Below are positions 41,101 to 50,347 of a DNA stretch of 64,000 nucleotides, piece after piece (the first letter of the stretch is position 1; every line of letters starts with the position of its first letter). Location of the stretch: assembly GCA_041396905.1 (NCBI GenBank), contig JAWKXQ010000001.1, positions 327,026 to 391,025 on the forward strand, given 5' to 3'. This stretch comes from JACXVD01 sp020446665. Lineage in GTDB: Bacteria; Pseudomonadota; Alphaproteobacteria; Sphingomonadales; Sphingomonadaceae. Under the pieces are notes generated by a model, which was not told the origin of the DNA, made no database searches, and saw only the letters and a list, made by a program, of their open reading frames with translations. Both the position numbers and the translations under genes were made by a program.

Positions 41101-44100
41101 TACCCGTGCTGGCGATGGCGGCGCGGGCACAGGCGGCAATGTTACCTTCAATTTGAATGGCGGTGCGGCGACAGTCACCAATCTTTCGGTCACGGCGGAT
41201 GGCTTCGGGGGCGATGGGGCGACCGGCTATTTCGACAGCGGAACGACCGGCGGCAATGGTGGTGTCGGCACTGGTGGCACGGCCATTTTCAACGCAATTT
41301 CCGGCACTCTGACGGTCACCAATACGCTGACAGTCTCTGCTAGTGGCAACAGCGTTTTTGGCGGTGGTGACGGCGGTTTTGGCGTTGGCACCGATGGTGG
41401 CCAAGCTGGCGCTGGGTTTGGCGGCACGGCCCTGTTCGACCTGAATGGCACGGCAACCATCAATGCTGGCACCCTGATTGTGGCGGCAGACGGGTTTGGT
41501 GGCCGGGGTGGTTCGACCGGGATTGATTTCGATCCCTTTGGCGCAGTCCGGCAGGCCGGGCTGGCAGGTAACGGTGGCACCGGCACAGCTGGTTCTGCCA
41601 CCTTCAACCATACCAGTGGCACGATCAACTTTGGCAATCTTGAAATCCGCGCTGATGGCGGCGGTGGCGAGGGCGGCAATGTGTTCGGCCTATCGCTCGG
41701 ACTGGCAGATAATGATGGCGGCGCTGGTGGTGACGCGATTGGCGGCACGGCAACGCTCAATCTCAATCAGGATGATGCCTCTAACCCGACCTATAATGTC
41801 TATGCCCGTGCGACCGGGGGCATTGGCGGTTCTGGACTGAACAGCGGTGATGGCGGCAATGCGACCGGCGGCACGGCGCAATTGCTGGTCAATAATGCCA
41901 ATGTGGTGCTCACCAGCGCGAATGTGGATTCCTCCGGCACGGGCGGCACTCCCGGTTTTGTCGATGGAGAAAACGGCAATGGCGGAGCTGGTGGTGATGG
42001 GACCGGCGGCACGTCGCGGATCACCGTGTCTGGCGTGAACGGCAATTTGTCGGCCGCGTCCCCCATCAATGTCTCATCGGACGGATTTGGCGGACGCGGG
42101 GCGGATGCAATCCAGAATCTGGGCGATTTCGATCCCAGCGGAATTGGCGGCATGGGCGGCGCCGGGACCGGCGGGCTGGTCGAAATTTCGGCGATTACCG
42201 GTGCGACCTTTGATTATTCCGCCGACGGCCTCACAAGCGCGCAGGGCATTGGTGGAGCAGGCGGCAGGGGTGGCGATGCGCCTTCCTTCGACGCAGGCGC
42301 CGGGGGCGCAGCCGGGGCTGGCAATGGCGGCACGATTACGTTCTCGGCCAGTGGTGGCTCGACGCTGAATGTCGATGGCAATGGCAGTGACAACCGGCTC
42401 AACGCCAACGGTATTGGCGGCGTGGGCGGCGATGGCGGCATCGGATTGGGCAGCGTCGTCGCCAATCCGGGCCAGAATGGCGCAGCATCGGGCGGCGCGA
42501 TCAACCTGCTTACCAGTGGTGCTGGCTCCGTGCTGGCCTTTACCGGCAATGTGATTGCCGATGCGTCCGGTGCGGGTAACCTCGACCTGCGCGACAATGC
42601 GCTGGGGGCTGATGCGACCGGTGGTTCCTTCACCAGCAATGCCAGCCTGGGCGGCACTATCTCGATCAGCGGCGGTCTTGCTGCCGATGCCACTGCGCGG
42701 GCATCTGCCGGGGTGCTGGGCGCTGGCAATGCTGTGGGTGGCTCGATTGATTTCCTGATGAGCGGGGCTGGCAGCAATTTCGAAGTGCTTGGCCAGTTCA
42801 GCATTGCCTTCCCATTCCCCCTGCGCCAGCGCAGCATCTACGCCGATGCCTCTGCACATGAACCGCAATCGGGCAATCCTCTGCTGCAATCGGCAACAGG
42901 CGGGGATACGACGGGCGGGACGATCAATGTCAATTTCGCTGATGGAACCTCAACCATCGCCAGCCGCGTGGCATTCGAAGCGGGTGCAGGCGAAGACAAT
43001 CCTCTGAGTGGAACGGGCGCATTGCCGGGGCTGTTTGTTGACAGCGCCCGCAATGTTGGCGGGGCGATCACAATCAATCTGACAGGCAGCACCAATAATT
43101 GGGGCAGTCTCGATGCCTCTGTCACGACCTTCGGCTTTGGCGGCGAAGCAGTCCAGGGCACGATCGACATGGTGATCGACAATGCCACGCTGAACCTCAC
43201 CAATTTCGGCCTCTCGCTGGACACCTACACCGCCGGTGAGATCACTGTGAACGATCCGGTGGCGGTATCGTTGCAAGTGCTCAATGGTTCGACGCTGACG
43301 GCCAATACGGGCGTTTCTCTGTTCTCCGATACCGGGCTGGGCGTGACCAGTGCCACGGTGCAGGCAGGCGGCGTAGAGATGCTGGTCGATGCCTCCACCG
43401 TCACAGTTGGCGGTGATATTTTCCTGGGCAATGAAGCGCAGGCCTTCCGCTTTCCGTCAGTGACCAGCAATACCACAGGCGCAGATGCGCTGGCTGGTGA
43501 CCTGACATTCACTGCGACCAATGGCAGCACGATCAACGGCGATGTCCAGCTGTGGAGCTTCGCCATTGCCGATGCGGGGCCAAGTTCCGGCAATGCACAG
43601 AGCGGGGCGCTGACTTACACGCTCACGGATTCGCAGCATATTGGCAGCGGTATTGGTGCGGCAATCGACACGATTTCCTTTGCTGAGGCGTTGGGCGCGA
43701 TTGATGCTGCGGGGACCGCGGGCAATGCTGTGACCGGTGACACGAGCATTACTATCTCAGGCGCTTCGACCTTTACGGGCAATATCGACCTCGAGAATTC
43801 CTTCGCCAATTACTACAATACCGGGACGGAACTGGGTGGGCTTGGCTCCGGCACTGGCGGGACGATGACGGTCAATCTGCTGGGTGGCACGATCAATATC
43901 AGCCAGATTCAGGTTGCCAATGACTTCGGGGCTGAACAGGCCGCCAATGGCCAGAATGGTTCCGACCAGTCTGGCGGCGATTTCATTCTCAACCTTGCCA
44001 ATGCAACAGCCACCATCGGGACGCTGAGCATCGATACCAGCGTGGTTGGCGGTGATGGCGGGGATGGAAGCATCGCCACGCCGGGTGCGATGGGCGGCAC

Positions 44101-46105
44101 TGGCACAGCCGGCAATATCTTGATTGACGTTGATCCCACCGCGACCCTGGCGCTGACTTCCGCCAGTTTGCAAGCCACGGCCAGTGGCGGCGCGGGCGGG
44201 CAAGGTGCGCCCGGCGGGGTTGGCGGTGCAGGAACGGGCGGTATCATCGAAGTTAACCTGGGCGGCACGGGCTCAGTGCTGACCGGGCTGGCAGGGCTCT
44301 CCATCGATGCCAGCGGTACGGGCGGCGCAGGGGGCAACGGCGTTCAAGGTGATACCGGCACGGACGGGACGCAAGGCGGGACCGGCGGCATCGGGCGGGG
44401 GGGCAGCGCGGTCCTATCGCTAACCGGCAATGGTGCCTATCTAGCGGTCAATTCGACATTATTCCAGCTGGTTGCGAACGGGATTGGCGGCACAGGCGGC
44501 GCTGGCGGTGCGAATTTGTCCGGTGGCACAGCGGGCGATGGCGGAACAGGCGGCGCTGGTGTGGGCGGCGAAGTGGAATTGCAGGCGCGAAGCGGCAGCA
44601 TGTTTGATCTGACCGCTACTCCTGCTCCGACCCCGTCACCTTTCACCCTGTCCAGCTCCGGATTGGGCGGCGCGGGCGGGGCTGGCGGCAGCATCGACAT
44701 GCTCAGCGGCGGCATCGCCGGCGATGGCGGCGATGGCGGCGATGGCTTTGGTGGCGCACCGGCATTGCGCGCCATTGGCGGGTCGATCACCGGCGAAGAT
44801 GTCCAGCTGGCCGCTATCGGCACTGGCGGTGATGGCGGCGTTGGTGGAGATGACGGGACGGTAGTCTTCGGTGTTGGCGGCATTGGTGGCGCTGGAATAG
44901 GCGGGAATGCGATCCTGGAAATTCAGGATGGCAGCCCCGGCATAGTCCTTTTGCAGCACGTATCGATAATCGCCAATGGCGTGTCAGGAGCAGGCAATCT
45001 GTTCTTTGGGACGCTGGGTGGGCGAGTCGATATTATCGGCGCCTCGCACGATCTGATGTCCCTTCTTTCATTGACCGTTGATGCCACGGGCGACGCGGCA
45101 ATAACGGGTGGCGGATTCTACATGACTGGCATCAACGCGCAGACCAGAGTGTCCAGTCAAGTGCTGGTCGATGTGGCTGGCGATATCGTCTATTCCTTTG
45201 ACGGAGATGGCCAGCTGGTTGCCGGGCGCGGGGTTACCCTCAATGCTGGCGGGGACATTCTCGTTACGCATAGCAACAATGCGGGCGGCACGATTTCGAT
45301 TGATGCCGGGGGCAATTTCAGCGCGATTTCAGTTGGCCGTTTCACGGCTGACAGCGGCAGTTTCATTGTCTCGGGCAACGAGCTGTTCGTTATTGCCGGG
45401 GGTGATATCACCGCCGATGATCTTACTGCAGTGCCAGTGATTTCGCTCACCTCCGAAGGCTCGGTCTATCTCAACAATGCGCTGGCAACGGGCCCGCAAG
45501 GCCTGTCGAATTTCGCCGGGATCATCATTGATGCCGGGCTGCTCAGCGCAGGATCGCCAATCTATGACCCGACTGCGAATGTTGAGATCACCGGAACCGT
45601 CCGGTCCTATCGCGATATCCGGATCACAGCGGGTGGTTCCACCACCTTTGTCGGCGGATCGCAAACGACAGCCGACAATGCGCTGATTGTGCGCACGGGT
45701 GACGATATCATCGTCGAAACCGGCGCTGGCATGGCTTCGGCGGCCAATCCGACTGATGCGATTGACTTGCTCAATCCCTTCACCCGCGGCCCGAATATCC
45801 GGTTGCTGGCGGGCGATGTTACCAATCTGCTGTCACCGATTCTGACACCGATTGCATCGGTCGTGATTGCGGGGGACATCAATTCCGGCGGAGGGGCGAC
45901 CATCATCACCGGCAATGCGGTGGATGGCCTCAGCGGCACGATCACAGCTGCATCGCTTGCCGTCGATATCAATGATGCGCCTGCCAACGGTATAGCGCAA
46001 AGCGATGATGCGGGTCTGCTGTCTGCTCCATGTGTCGAGGGTACGTATGCCTTGGCAATAGCTACAGGTGACCAACAGCATCCGGATCGGCCAGGCATCC
46101 AATAA
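38132..46105 (+). CDS. Giant filamentous-haemagglutinin-type exoprotein (TpsA), N-terminal part
   Basis: 2657 codons before a frameshift; with its continuation the gene reaches 50277 (about 4,000 codons). GGAGAGG at 38123-38129; ATGs at 38132, 38135, 38138 and 38144 are all possible. A long signal peptide (ending ARAQA) leads to the TPS secretion domain (residues about 48-290: ATRDQVEVTTPQAIINWQTF, SPGGILISSSGVFNVGSLVL), the region recognised by TpsB POTRA domains. After that come beta-helix repeats very rich in Gly, Asn and Asp (GGDGGTGGAGVGG-like blocks about residues 980-2270). Such proteins are surface adhesins, contact-dependent effectors or matrix components. No toxin domain is visible. 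Confidence 0.88.
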   Translation: MMMVMTNTAKTANRKHRRPGRQRWLVQGSMIAGAVAIATFAAAQQARAQAVVSVAPRANGTVSAQGTPTIANGTVNINRGATRDQVEVTTPQAIINWQTFDTATVDSTTDYVNFLPAGTELEFIGAGSDYTVLNRIFSTPNASGVYRGIAFAGTVTSRLSDAGPIGGNVWFYSPGGILISSSGVFNVGSLVLTTSDLSSIDGGGSVMNFGAVSQADCSIIVQGGAAINALNDGSYVAMFAPRVQQSGTVTVNGSVAYVGAEQGQLTINNGLFDIAITVGSEDANGVVHDGTTTGPASIDTVGAFGTVTDADNQAIYLVAVPKNDAITMLVGGDIGYQPAASASQGTNGEIILSAGANVSTRGSALNPQVTVDTANAVSNAGISFGAGQINSNLTAYASGDLNMVMTNGDVLTSGSDALGGYSLDLTADGTLNFGAAATSSLDFAGDVTLRAGADQARGGTINVVAAGDPAAVLDPGTINVSGNLTLDASASGRDDFFIIRNNGGTGIGEDAVAGSVSITTRDQGIITVGGNLTVDTSAQGGKGESQNGSATAGDITVAVSSGSFNVTGLTEFNAGTLSSTDGKIGGNGAGLIGSDGTGGNVTLNLSGGNLNLGAVAITTDGIASTGTDSASAQSNDGVAGNVSINVTGGFHNIDSLSVSSNSEARDSFDEFGNSTRGQAQRGTVNIAVSNTDSVLLINTGLDISAHTRGATTDPTGPSVSLSARNTGTSGGFTVLGDIFIDTGAGRGSDTVATTAGSVDITVDASSFSFDGLFIDAVAAPSGFSFGTIGEGLDFVGGDITLTVLNGGTFTGSSMFLDASGTGADGSAGNGSGGTITVLVDNASFNVSGTSSLDSSGRGGTGGDVNDPTSLGIGQGGVINVTVRGAGGFMSLGSLFASSDGSIFFDVEGGSGTFEGDGGIGIGGDVIFNIDGGVFTANRVSVSANGEGGPGGELVTRVLQDLGKGGVSGFELSGLDGVQFAGGAIGDALGFTRAGDGGAGTGGNVTFNLNGGAATVTNLSVTADGFGGDGATGYFDSGTTGGNGGVGTGGTAIFNAISGTLTVTNTLTVSASGNSVFGGGDGGFGVGTDGGQAGAGFGGTALFDLNGTATINAGTLIVAADGFGGRGGSTGIDFDPFGAVRQAGLAGNGGTGTAGSATFNHTSGTINFGNLEIRADGGGGEGGNVFGLSLGLADNDGGAGGDAIGGTATLNLNQDDASNPTYNVYARATGGIGGSGLNSGDGGNATGGTAQLLVNNANVVLTSANVDSSGTGGTPGFVDGENGNGGAGGDGTGGTSRITVSGVNGNLSAASPINVSSDGFGGRGADAIQNLGDFDPSGIGGMGGAGTGGLVEISAITGATFDYSADGLTSAQGIGGAGGRGGDAPSFDAGAGGAAGAGNGGTITFSASGGSTLNVDGNGSDNRLNANGIGGVGGDGGIGLGSVVANPGQNGAASGGAINLLTSGAGSVLAFTGNVIADASGAGNLDLRDNALGADATGGSFTSNASLGGTISISGGLAADATARASAGVLGAGNAVGGSIDFLMSGAGSNFEVLGQFSIAFPFPLRQRSIYADASAHEPQSGNPLLQSATGGDTTGGTINVNFADGTSTIASRVAFEAGAGEDNPLSGTGALPGLFVDSARNVGGAITINLTGSTNNWGSLDASVTTFGFGGEAVQGTIDMVIDNATLNLTNFGLSLDTYTAGEITVNDPVAVSLQVLNGSTLTANTGVSLFSDTGLGVTSATVQAGGVEMLVDASTVTVGGDIFLGNEAQAFRFPSVTSNTTGADALAGDLTFTATNGSTINGDVQLWSFAIADAGPSSGNAQSGALTYTLTDSQHIGSGIGAAIDTISFAEALGAIDAAGTAGNAVTGDTSITISGASTFTGNIDLENSFANYYNTGTELGGLGSGTGGTMTVNLLGGTINISQIQVANDFGAEQAANGQNGSDQSGGDFILNLANATATIGTLSIDTSVVGGDGGDGSIATPGAMGGTGTAGNILIDVDPTATLALTSASLQATASGGAGGQGAPGGVGGAGTGGIIEVNLGGTGSVLTGLAGLSIDASGTGGAGGNGVQGDTGTDGTQGGTGGIGRGGSAVLSLTGNGAYLAVNSTLFQLVANGIGGTGGAGGANLSGGTAGDGGTGGAGVGGEVELQARSGSMFDLTATPAPTPSPFTLSSSGLGGAGGAGGSIDMLSGGIAGDGGDGGDGFGGAPALRAIGGSITGEDVQLAAIGTGGDGGVGGDDGTVVFGVGGIGGAGIGGNAILEIQDGSPGIVLLQHVSIIANGVSGAGNLFFGTLGGRVDIIGASHDLMSLLSLTVDATGDAAITGGGFYMTGINAQTRVSSQVLVDVAGDIVYSFDGDGQLVAGRGVTLNAGGDILVTHSNNAGGTISIDAGGNFSAISVGRFTADSGSFIVSGNELFVIAGGDITADDLTAVPVISLTSEGSVYLNNALATGPQGLSNFAGIIIDAGLLSAGSPIYDPTANVEITGTVRSYRDIRITAGGSTTFVGGSQTTADNALIVRTGDDIIVETGAGMASAANPTDAIDLLNPFTRGPNIRLLAGDVTNLLSPILTPIASVVIAGDINSGGGATIITGNAVDGLSGTITAASLAVDINDAPANGIAQSDDAGLLSAPCVEGTYALAIATGDQQHPDRPGIQ

Positions 46106-47523
46106 TGACGTGATCCAGCTGATCGTAGAGCAAGGCACAGTCAGTGCGCGCGAAATCCTGATCTCGACCGGCGCGATATTGTGATGGGACAAACGGGATC
46201 GCGACCCAGCTCGATGCGGGAACAGATCTGTTCTCACTTCGGACAGCAGCGAAGGCAATGTGGACCTGCGCGATGCCAGCATCCTCAGCAATCAGATACT
46301 GGTCAACGCAGCGGGCAGCCTGCTGGGCAGTGCGCAGCTGAACAGTGTGAACGATATTACTACCGTTGGTGGCAGCATTACAGCGGTCAGCACCGGCGCC
46401 GGCGGCATCGCCGGACCAGAGAATGTTGCCGATGTCGGCGGTGCGCTGGAGGCGGTTTTCTAAGAAGCGTGCCGGGCAGCATGGATGTCGGCTTGCTGAG
46501 CATAGCCTCTGGCCCCGGTCAACATCTCGCCTGGTTCGGACTCTGCTGTTTGGTGAGATTGTCGTTGCTTCTGACGACATCACGCTGCTGGCGCCGGGCA
46601 CGATTGCGCGGCAATGCGGATACGGCGGTCTTAACATCACGCTCGATGGCGGCGTGTTGGATATCGGAACGCTGGTCGCCAGCGATCCCATCACCTGTCC
46701 TCTGCCAGCGATGTCAGCATGATCTCGGCCGACGCGGCCAATGGTCTGGATATTGACGCATTGGGCAATGTCGATTTCAGCTTTGCCGGGGCTGGCAGTG
46801 ATATTGGCATTGTCGCCGGTGGCGCGATCAATGGCGGTGATCTCGATGCGGGCGGGATGATCACGCTGGATGGTTCGCTGGTCGCAATAGGTGCGGCAAA
46901 CGGCACGGATATTTCCGCATCACCAGCGGTAGCGACATATTGTTCGATCTGCTGACCTCGCTCAATTCCATATCGCTGGACGCGTCGGCAGGGGCGATTG
47001 GTGGGAACACAACGGTCAAGCACATCGATAGCGGGGGTGATGTTACAATCACGGCTCAGACGATTGGCCTGGGTGACATAATTTCTCGGCTACGGTTCCA
47101 TCACTGCCACTGCCAGCACCACGATGCCGGTTTCGGCACGCTCAACGCTGTTAGCACAATCACGGTTGATGCTGCTGGTACGCCCACGATTGGTACGCGA
47201 TCAGCGGCGTGGACACTCCTCCGTCACCGGCCGGGGTTATCACCTTCAACAATGGCACAGTGGGCGGCAATCTGACGCTCAATGCCACCAATGGTGATAT
47301 TGACGGAAACGGCACTGTCACAGTGAGCGGCGGGATTGATTTTGACGCGACCGGTAATGTCGGCTTTGGCTCACTCAATGCGCAGGGTGGCAGCTTCACC
47401 GTTGATGCGGGCGGCGATATCACCTTCACTGGCGCGACCAGCAACGACTTTATCGCGATGGTCGCGGCTGGCGAGATCAATGGGGCGACCTGAGCGCCGT
47501 CAATTCGCTGAGCCTGCAGGCCG
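46106..47523 (+). pseudogene. Frameshifted middle segment of the TpsA gene
   Basis: TpsA-like beta-helix sequence continues but hops between frames: 46260-46463 (ASILSNQILVNAAGSLLG), 46719-46930 (ANGLDIDALGNVDFSFAGAG), 46940-47090 (LTSLNSISLDASAGAIGG) and 47230-47493 (FNNGTVGGNLTLNATNGD) each read well in a different frame. At least five indels are needed to join them to the flanking frames. The same density of indels affects cysS downstream, so I favour sequence or assembly error over gene decay. Confidence 0.7.
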
Positions 47524-50277
47524 ATGCGATTGCCATTGGCGATGCCAGCGGCCATTATTTCGCTATTGAGCGCACGGGATATCCTCTTCAACCTGTCCTC
47601 GCTCAATGCAATCAGCCCGACCGCAACCAACGGTGTGATTGCGGCCAATGGCGGTCCCGGCAATATTACCAGCGGCGGCGATGTGACGTTGACGGCGCTG
47701 GCAATTGCGCTGGGCGATATTGTTTCTGGCGGATCCATCAGCGCGACTGCCAGTATTGGCGATGTGACCCTCGGCACGATAACTGCGGATGGAGACATCA
47801 CGCTTGATGCGGACCAGAATATCACGGTCGATCATGCCGAGGCCCTTGGCAATTTCCTGGCTACATCAGGGCGGAATTTCACGACCGGCCTGAACTCGAT
47901 CATTACCGGTGGGAATATCATCATCACCGCGGGAGGCGTGGTGACGCTCGGGAATTCCTCGGCGGGTGGTTTCATTGATGTGTCAGGCACGCAGGTCGAT
48001 TTTGCGACTCTGGTTGCGGGTCTCCATGTCCAGCTGGTCGCAACTGCGCCTGCCCCGGCGGGGGCGGGCAGCGGCGGAACCAAATCGGGCACTCAATCGG
48101 TGGTACCTCCAGTCACAACACCAGGCACGGGTAGTGTAGCCGGTGGGTCGATCACTGCCGGGACCGGCGCCAGCAGCCTTACCGCCAATGGCGGAAACAT
48201 CCTGTTGACGGGCCCTGTCAGCAGCACTGGCAGCATGGCAATGACTGCCACGGCCGGGGACATTGTGCTGGGCGGGACTGCCAGCGCTGCGGGAGACCTT
48301 TCGCTCAATGCCAGCGGCCTTGTCAGCATGGTCGATGCCAATGCGGGCGGCGCGCTGAACATCACCGCTGGCAGCTCGGTTTCCGCAGGTGCGTTGCAGG
48401 CAGGTGACGACCTGGTCATCCGGGCGCTGGGCGGCGAGTTCATTGGCACTACGCTCAATGCCGGCGGTGACGTATCGGTTGACGCGTTTGGCAACATCAC
48501 TTTCGACACGGCCAGTGCCGGCAATGATGTTGACCTGGATAGCTTTAACGGCGGCTCGATTACCGTCGGCAGCCTGTTCGCCAATAGCGAAATTATCGTG
48601 AATTCTGACGGCAGCTTTACCGCCGATATTCTGGATGCCACGGGTACTGGTGCCGGTGCGATTGAAGTGGATGCAGCAGGTGACATCACGATTGGTTCGC
48701 TGATCGGTCGCCGGGCTGATATTTCTGCCACCGCCGGTTTCAACCTGCGGATCGAGACAGAGGTTGATCTGGCGGAGGAACTGATCGCGACGGCGGACGA
48801 TATCTTCATCCGCGCGACGCAGGATCTGGAGGTCAACGCCTTTGCCCGCAATGGCGGGGTCGATATCGAAACGGTCGGCGCGCTCAGCACTGTCGGGGTC
48901 ACTGCAACGCAGGATATCCGTCTGGTCTCAACCGGATCATCGGTCGCTGTGAATGACGAGATTGTGATCGACAATGTCGCACCGGGCAAGGGTGCCGCGC
49001 CACAGCAGGTTACGACCAGCGGCGGCAACATCCTGATCTCTGCGGCAGGCGACGTGCTGGTGAATGCCAATGTCACGGCCACGGATACGCTGACGATACA
49101 GGCAGGCGGTCTGGCTGATATTCAGGCAGCCGCGATTGGCGAGACGATTGATCTGTTCGCGGCGGATATCACGATCGGCGCCAATGGTTCGCTGGGCCAG
49201 ACGGACCTCACCAATCTGATCAGGATCAGCACGGATGGTGACATGCGCATCGGCGGCGCTGGCGGCACGAGCGGCTTGTTCGAACTCGACAATGCTGAAT
49301 TCTCGCGCATCCATTCGGGAGGTGACATCGAAATCGCCGCCAATACAGGCTTTATCGAACTGGACGATCTCGACATTGTCGTGATCGACAATGTGTCCGG
49401 CCCGCAGACCGGCAATCTTGGCCAGGCGGGTACGCTGGACTTCTTCTCGCAAGACGGGATCGACGTTTTCGGCGCGGTCGTCATGAGCAATGCGACGGCG
49501 GACAATCGCCTCTCGCTGGCCACTGAACTGGATCTGTTCATTGATGCCAATACTGGCCTGCTGGAGATCAACGAAGATTCAGGCGTCTATACCGGCACGC
49601 TCTCAATCCTGGCGGAGAATGTCTTTGCCATGACGCCTGATGCGCTGGCCGATATCTCCGGTCTCGGGGTTGCGGATATTGATAGCAGGCTCGCCGATAG
49701 CGAAGGGATCGACAATCCGGACGGGTTGCTGCGTGCGGGCACGGGGGACATTGTCGTGAGCCAGTCCTTCCTCGTCCAGAACACCGCACCGGGGACCGAC
49801 TTTGCTGACCGTCGCGGGTTCACTTTTGACAGCCTGCTGGTGCAGTCAAATACTGCCACCACGGGTGCGAGCATCGTGGTGGTCATCAACGGGATCGTGA
49901 ATGGCCAGACCGGCGTTGACGCCATCGCCGCGACTGACTTCACCGGGGCCACGCTGGATGCGCTTTCAACGCTGAATGGGTGCCTGATTGCTGACCCATC
50001 CAGTTGTGTGACCACGACCACGCCCGATGATGATAGCCCCGGCGATCCCTTGCAGGATTTGATCGAAGACCAGTTTGACGATGATCCGGGTCAGGATGAC
50101 AGGACAGAACAGGGTTTTGGCGACAAGTTCGACACTTTGCTGATCGAACTGCGCGATCCGTCTGATTATGATGAAGAGCCGCTGATTGACGATCCCGTGA
50201 CCGGGGCGGGCAATGAAGACCTGTGGTCCGGCGGCGACGAAGAATGCGAAGAGGGTGAGGAAAGCTGCCCGGCCTGA
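47524..50277 (+). CDS. TpsA exoprotein, C-terminal part
   Basis: An open frame of 917 codons continuing the exoprotein; the first dozen codons of the opening belong to the disrupted junction and TpsA-like sequence starts near 47565. Repeats of the kind NAGGDVSVDAFGNITFDTAS and TSGGNILISAAGDVLVNA continue the beta-helix. The last 90 residues are strongly acidic (DDDSPGDPLQDLIEDQFDDD) and end with EECEEGEESCPA, a closely spaced cysteine pair. In HMW1-type TpsA proteins a C-terminal cysteine pair holds the exoprotein on the transporter at the cell surface, so this one is probably surface-retained. A hairpin follows the stop. Confidence 0.8.
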   Translation: MRLPLAMPAAIISLLSARDILFNLSSLNAISPTATNGVIAANGGPGNITSGGDVTLTALAIALGDIVSGGSISATASIGDVTLGTITADGDITLDADQNITVDHAEALGNFLATSGRNFTTGLNSIITGGNIIITAGGVVTLGNSSAGGFIDVSGTQVDFATLVAGLHVQLVATAPAPAGAGSGGTKSGTQSVVPPVTTPGTGSVAGGSITAGTGASSLTANGGNILLTGPVSSTGSMAMTATAGDIVLGGTASAAGDLSLNASGLVSMVDANAGGALNITAGSSVSAGALQAGDDLVIRALGGEFIGTTLNAGGDVSVDAFGNITFDTASAGNDVDLDSFNGGSITVGSLFANSEIIVNSDGSFTADILDATGTGAGAIEVDAAGDITIGSLIGRRADISATAGFNLRIETEVDLAEELIATADDIFIRATQDLEVNAFARNGGVDIETVGALSTVGVTATQDIRLVSTGSSVAVNDEIVIDNVAPGKGAAPQQVTTSGGNILISAAGDVLVNANVTATDTLTIQAGGLADIQAAAIGETIDLFAADITIGANGSLGQTDLTNLIRISTDGDMRIGGAGGTSGLFELDNAEFSRIHSGGDIEIAANTGFIELDDLDIVVIDNVSGPQTGNLGQAGTLDFFSQDGIDVFGAVVMSNATADNRLSLATELDLFIDANTGLLEINEDSGVYTGTLSILAENVFAMTPDALADISGLGVADIDSRLADSEGIDNPDGLLRAGTGDIVVSQSFLVQNTAPGTDFADRRGFTFDSLLVQSNTATTGASIVVVINGIVNGQTGVDAIAATDFTGATLDALSTLNGCLIADPSSCVTTTTPDDDSPGDPLQDLIEDQFDDDPGQDDRTEQGFGDKFDTLLIELRDPSDYDEEPLIDDPVTGAGNEDLWSGGDEECEEGEESCPA

Positions 50278-50293
50278 TGGATATGGTGACGGC

Positions 50294-50328
50294 CAGCGGC
50301 GCGGAAAGGCTTGACCACCGCGCCGCTG
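50294..50328 (+). terminator. Hairpin terminator after tpsA
   Basis: Perfect 11-bp inverted repeat CAGCGGCGCGG (50294-50304) / CCGCGCCGCTG (50318-50328) with a 13-nt loop, between the tpsA stop and cysS. No T-tract follows. Confidence 0.6.
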
Positions 50329-50347
50329 CCGGGGCACAGGCGCGGCC

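Noticed and set aside
39391..41193. 600-codon open frame antisense to tpsA, and several shorter ones up to 45450
   Set aside because: Low-complexity Pro/Ser/Ala protein with no domain; it is the mirror of the glycine-rich GC-biased tpsA codons.
41050..44900. CRISPR-like array
   Set aside because: Repeats are in-frame protein-coding glycine-rich units without uniform repeat/spacer lengths.
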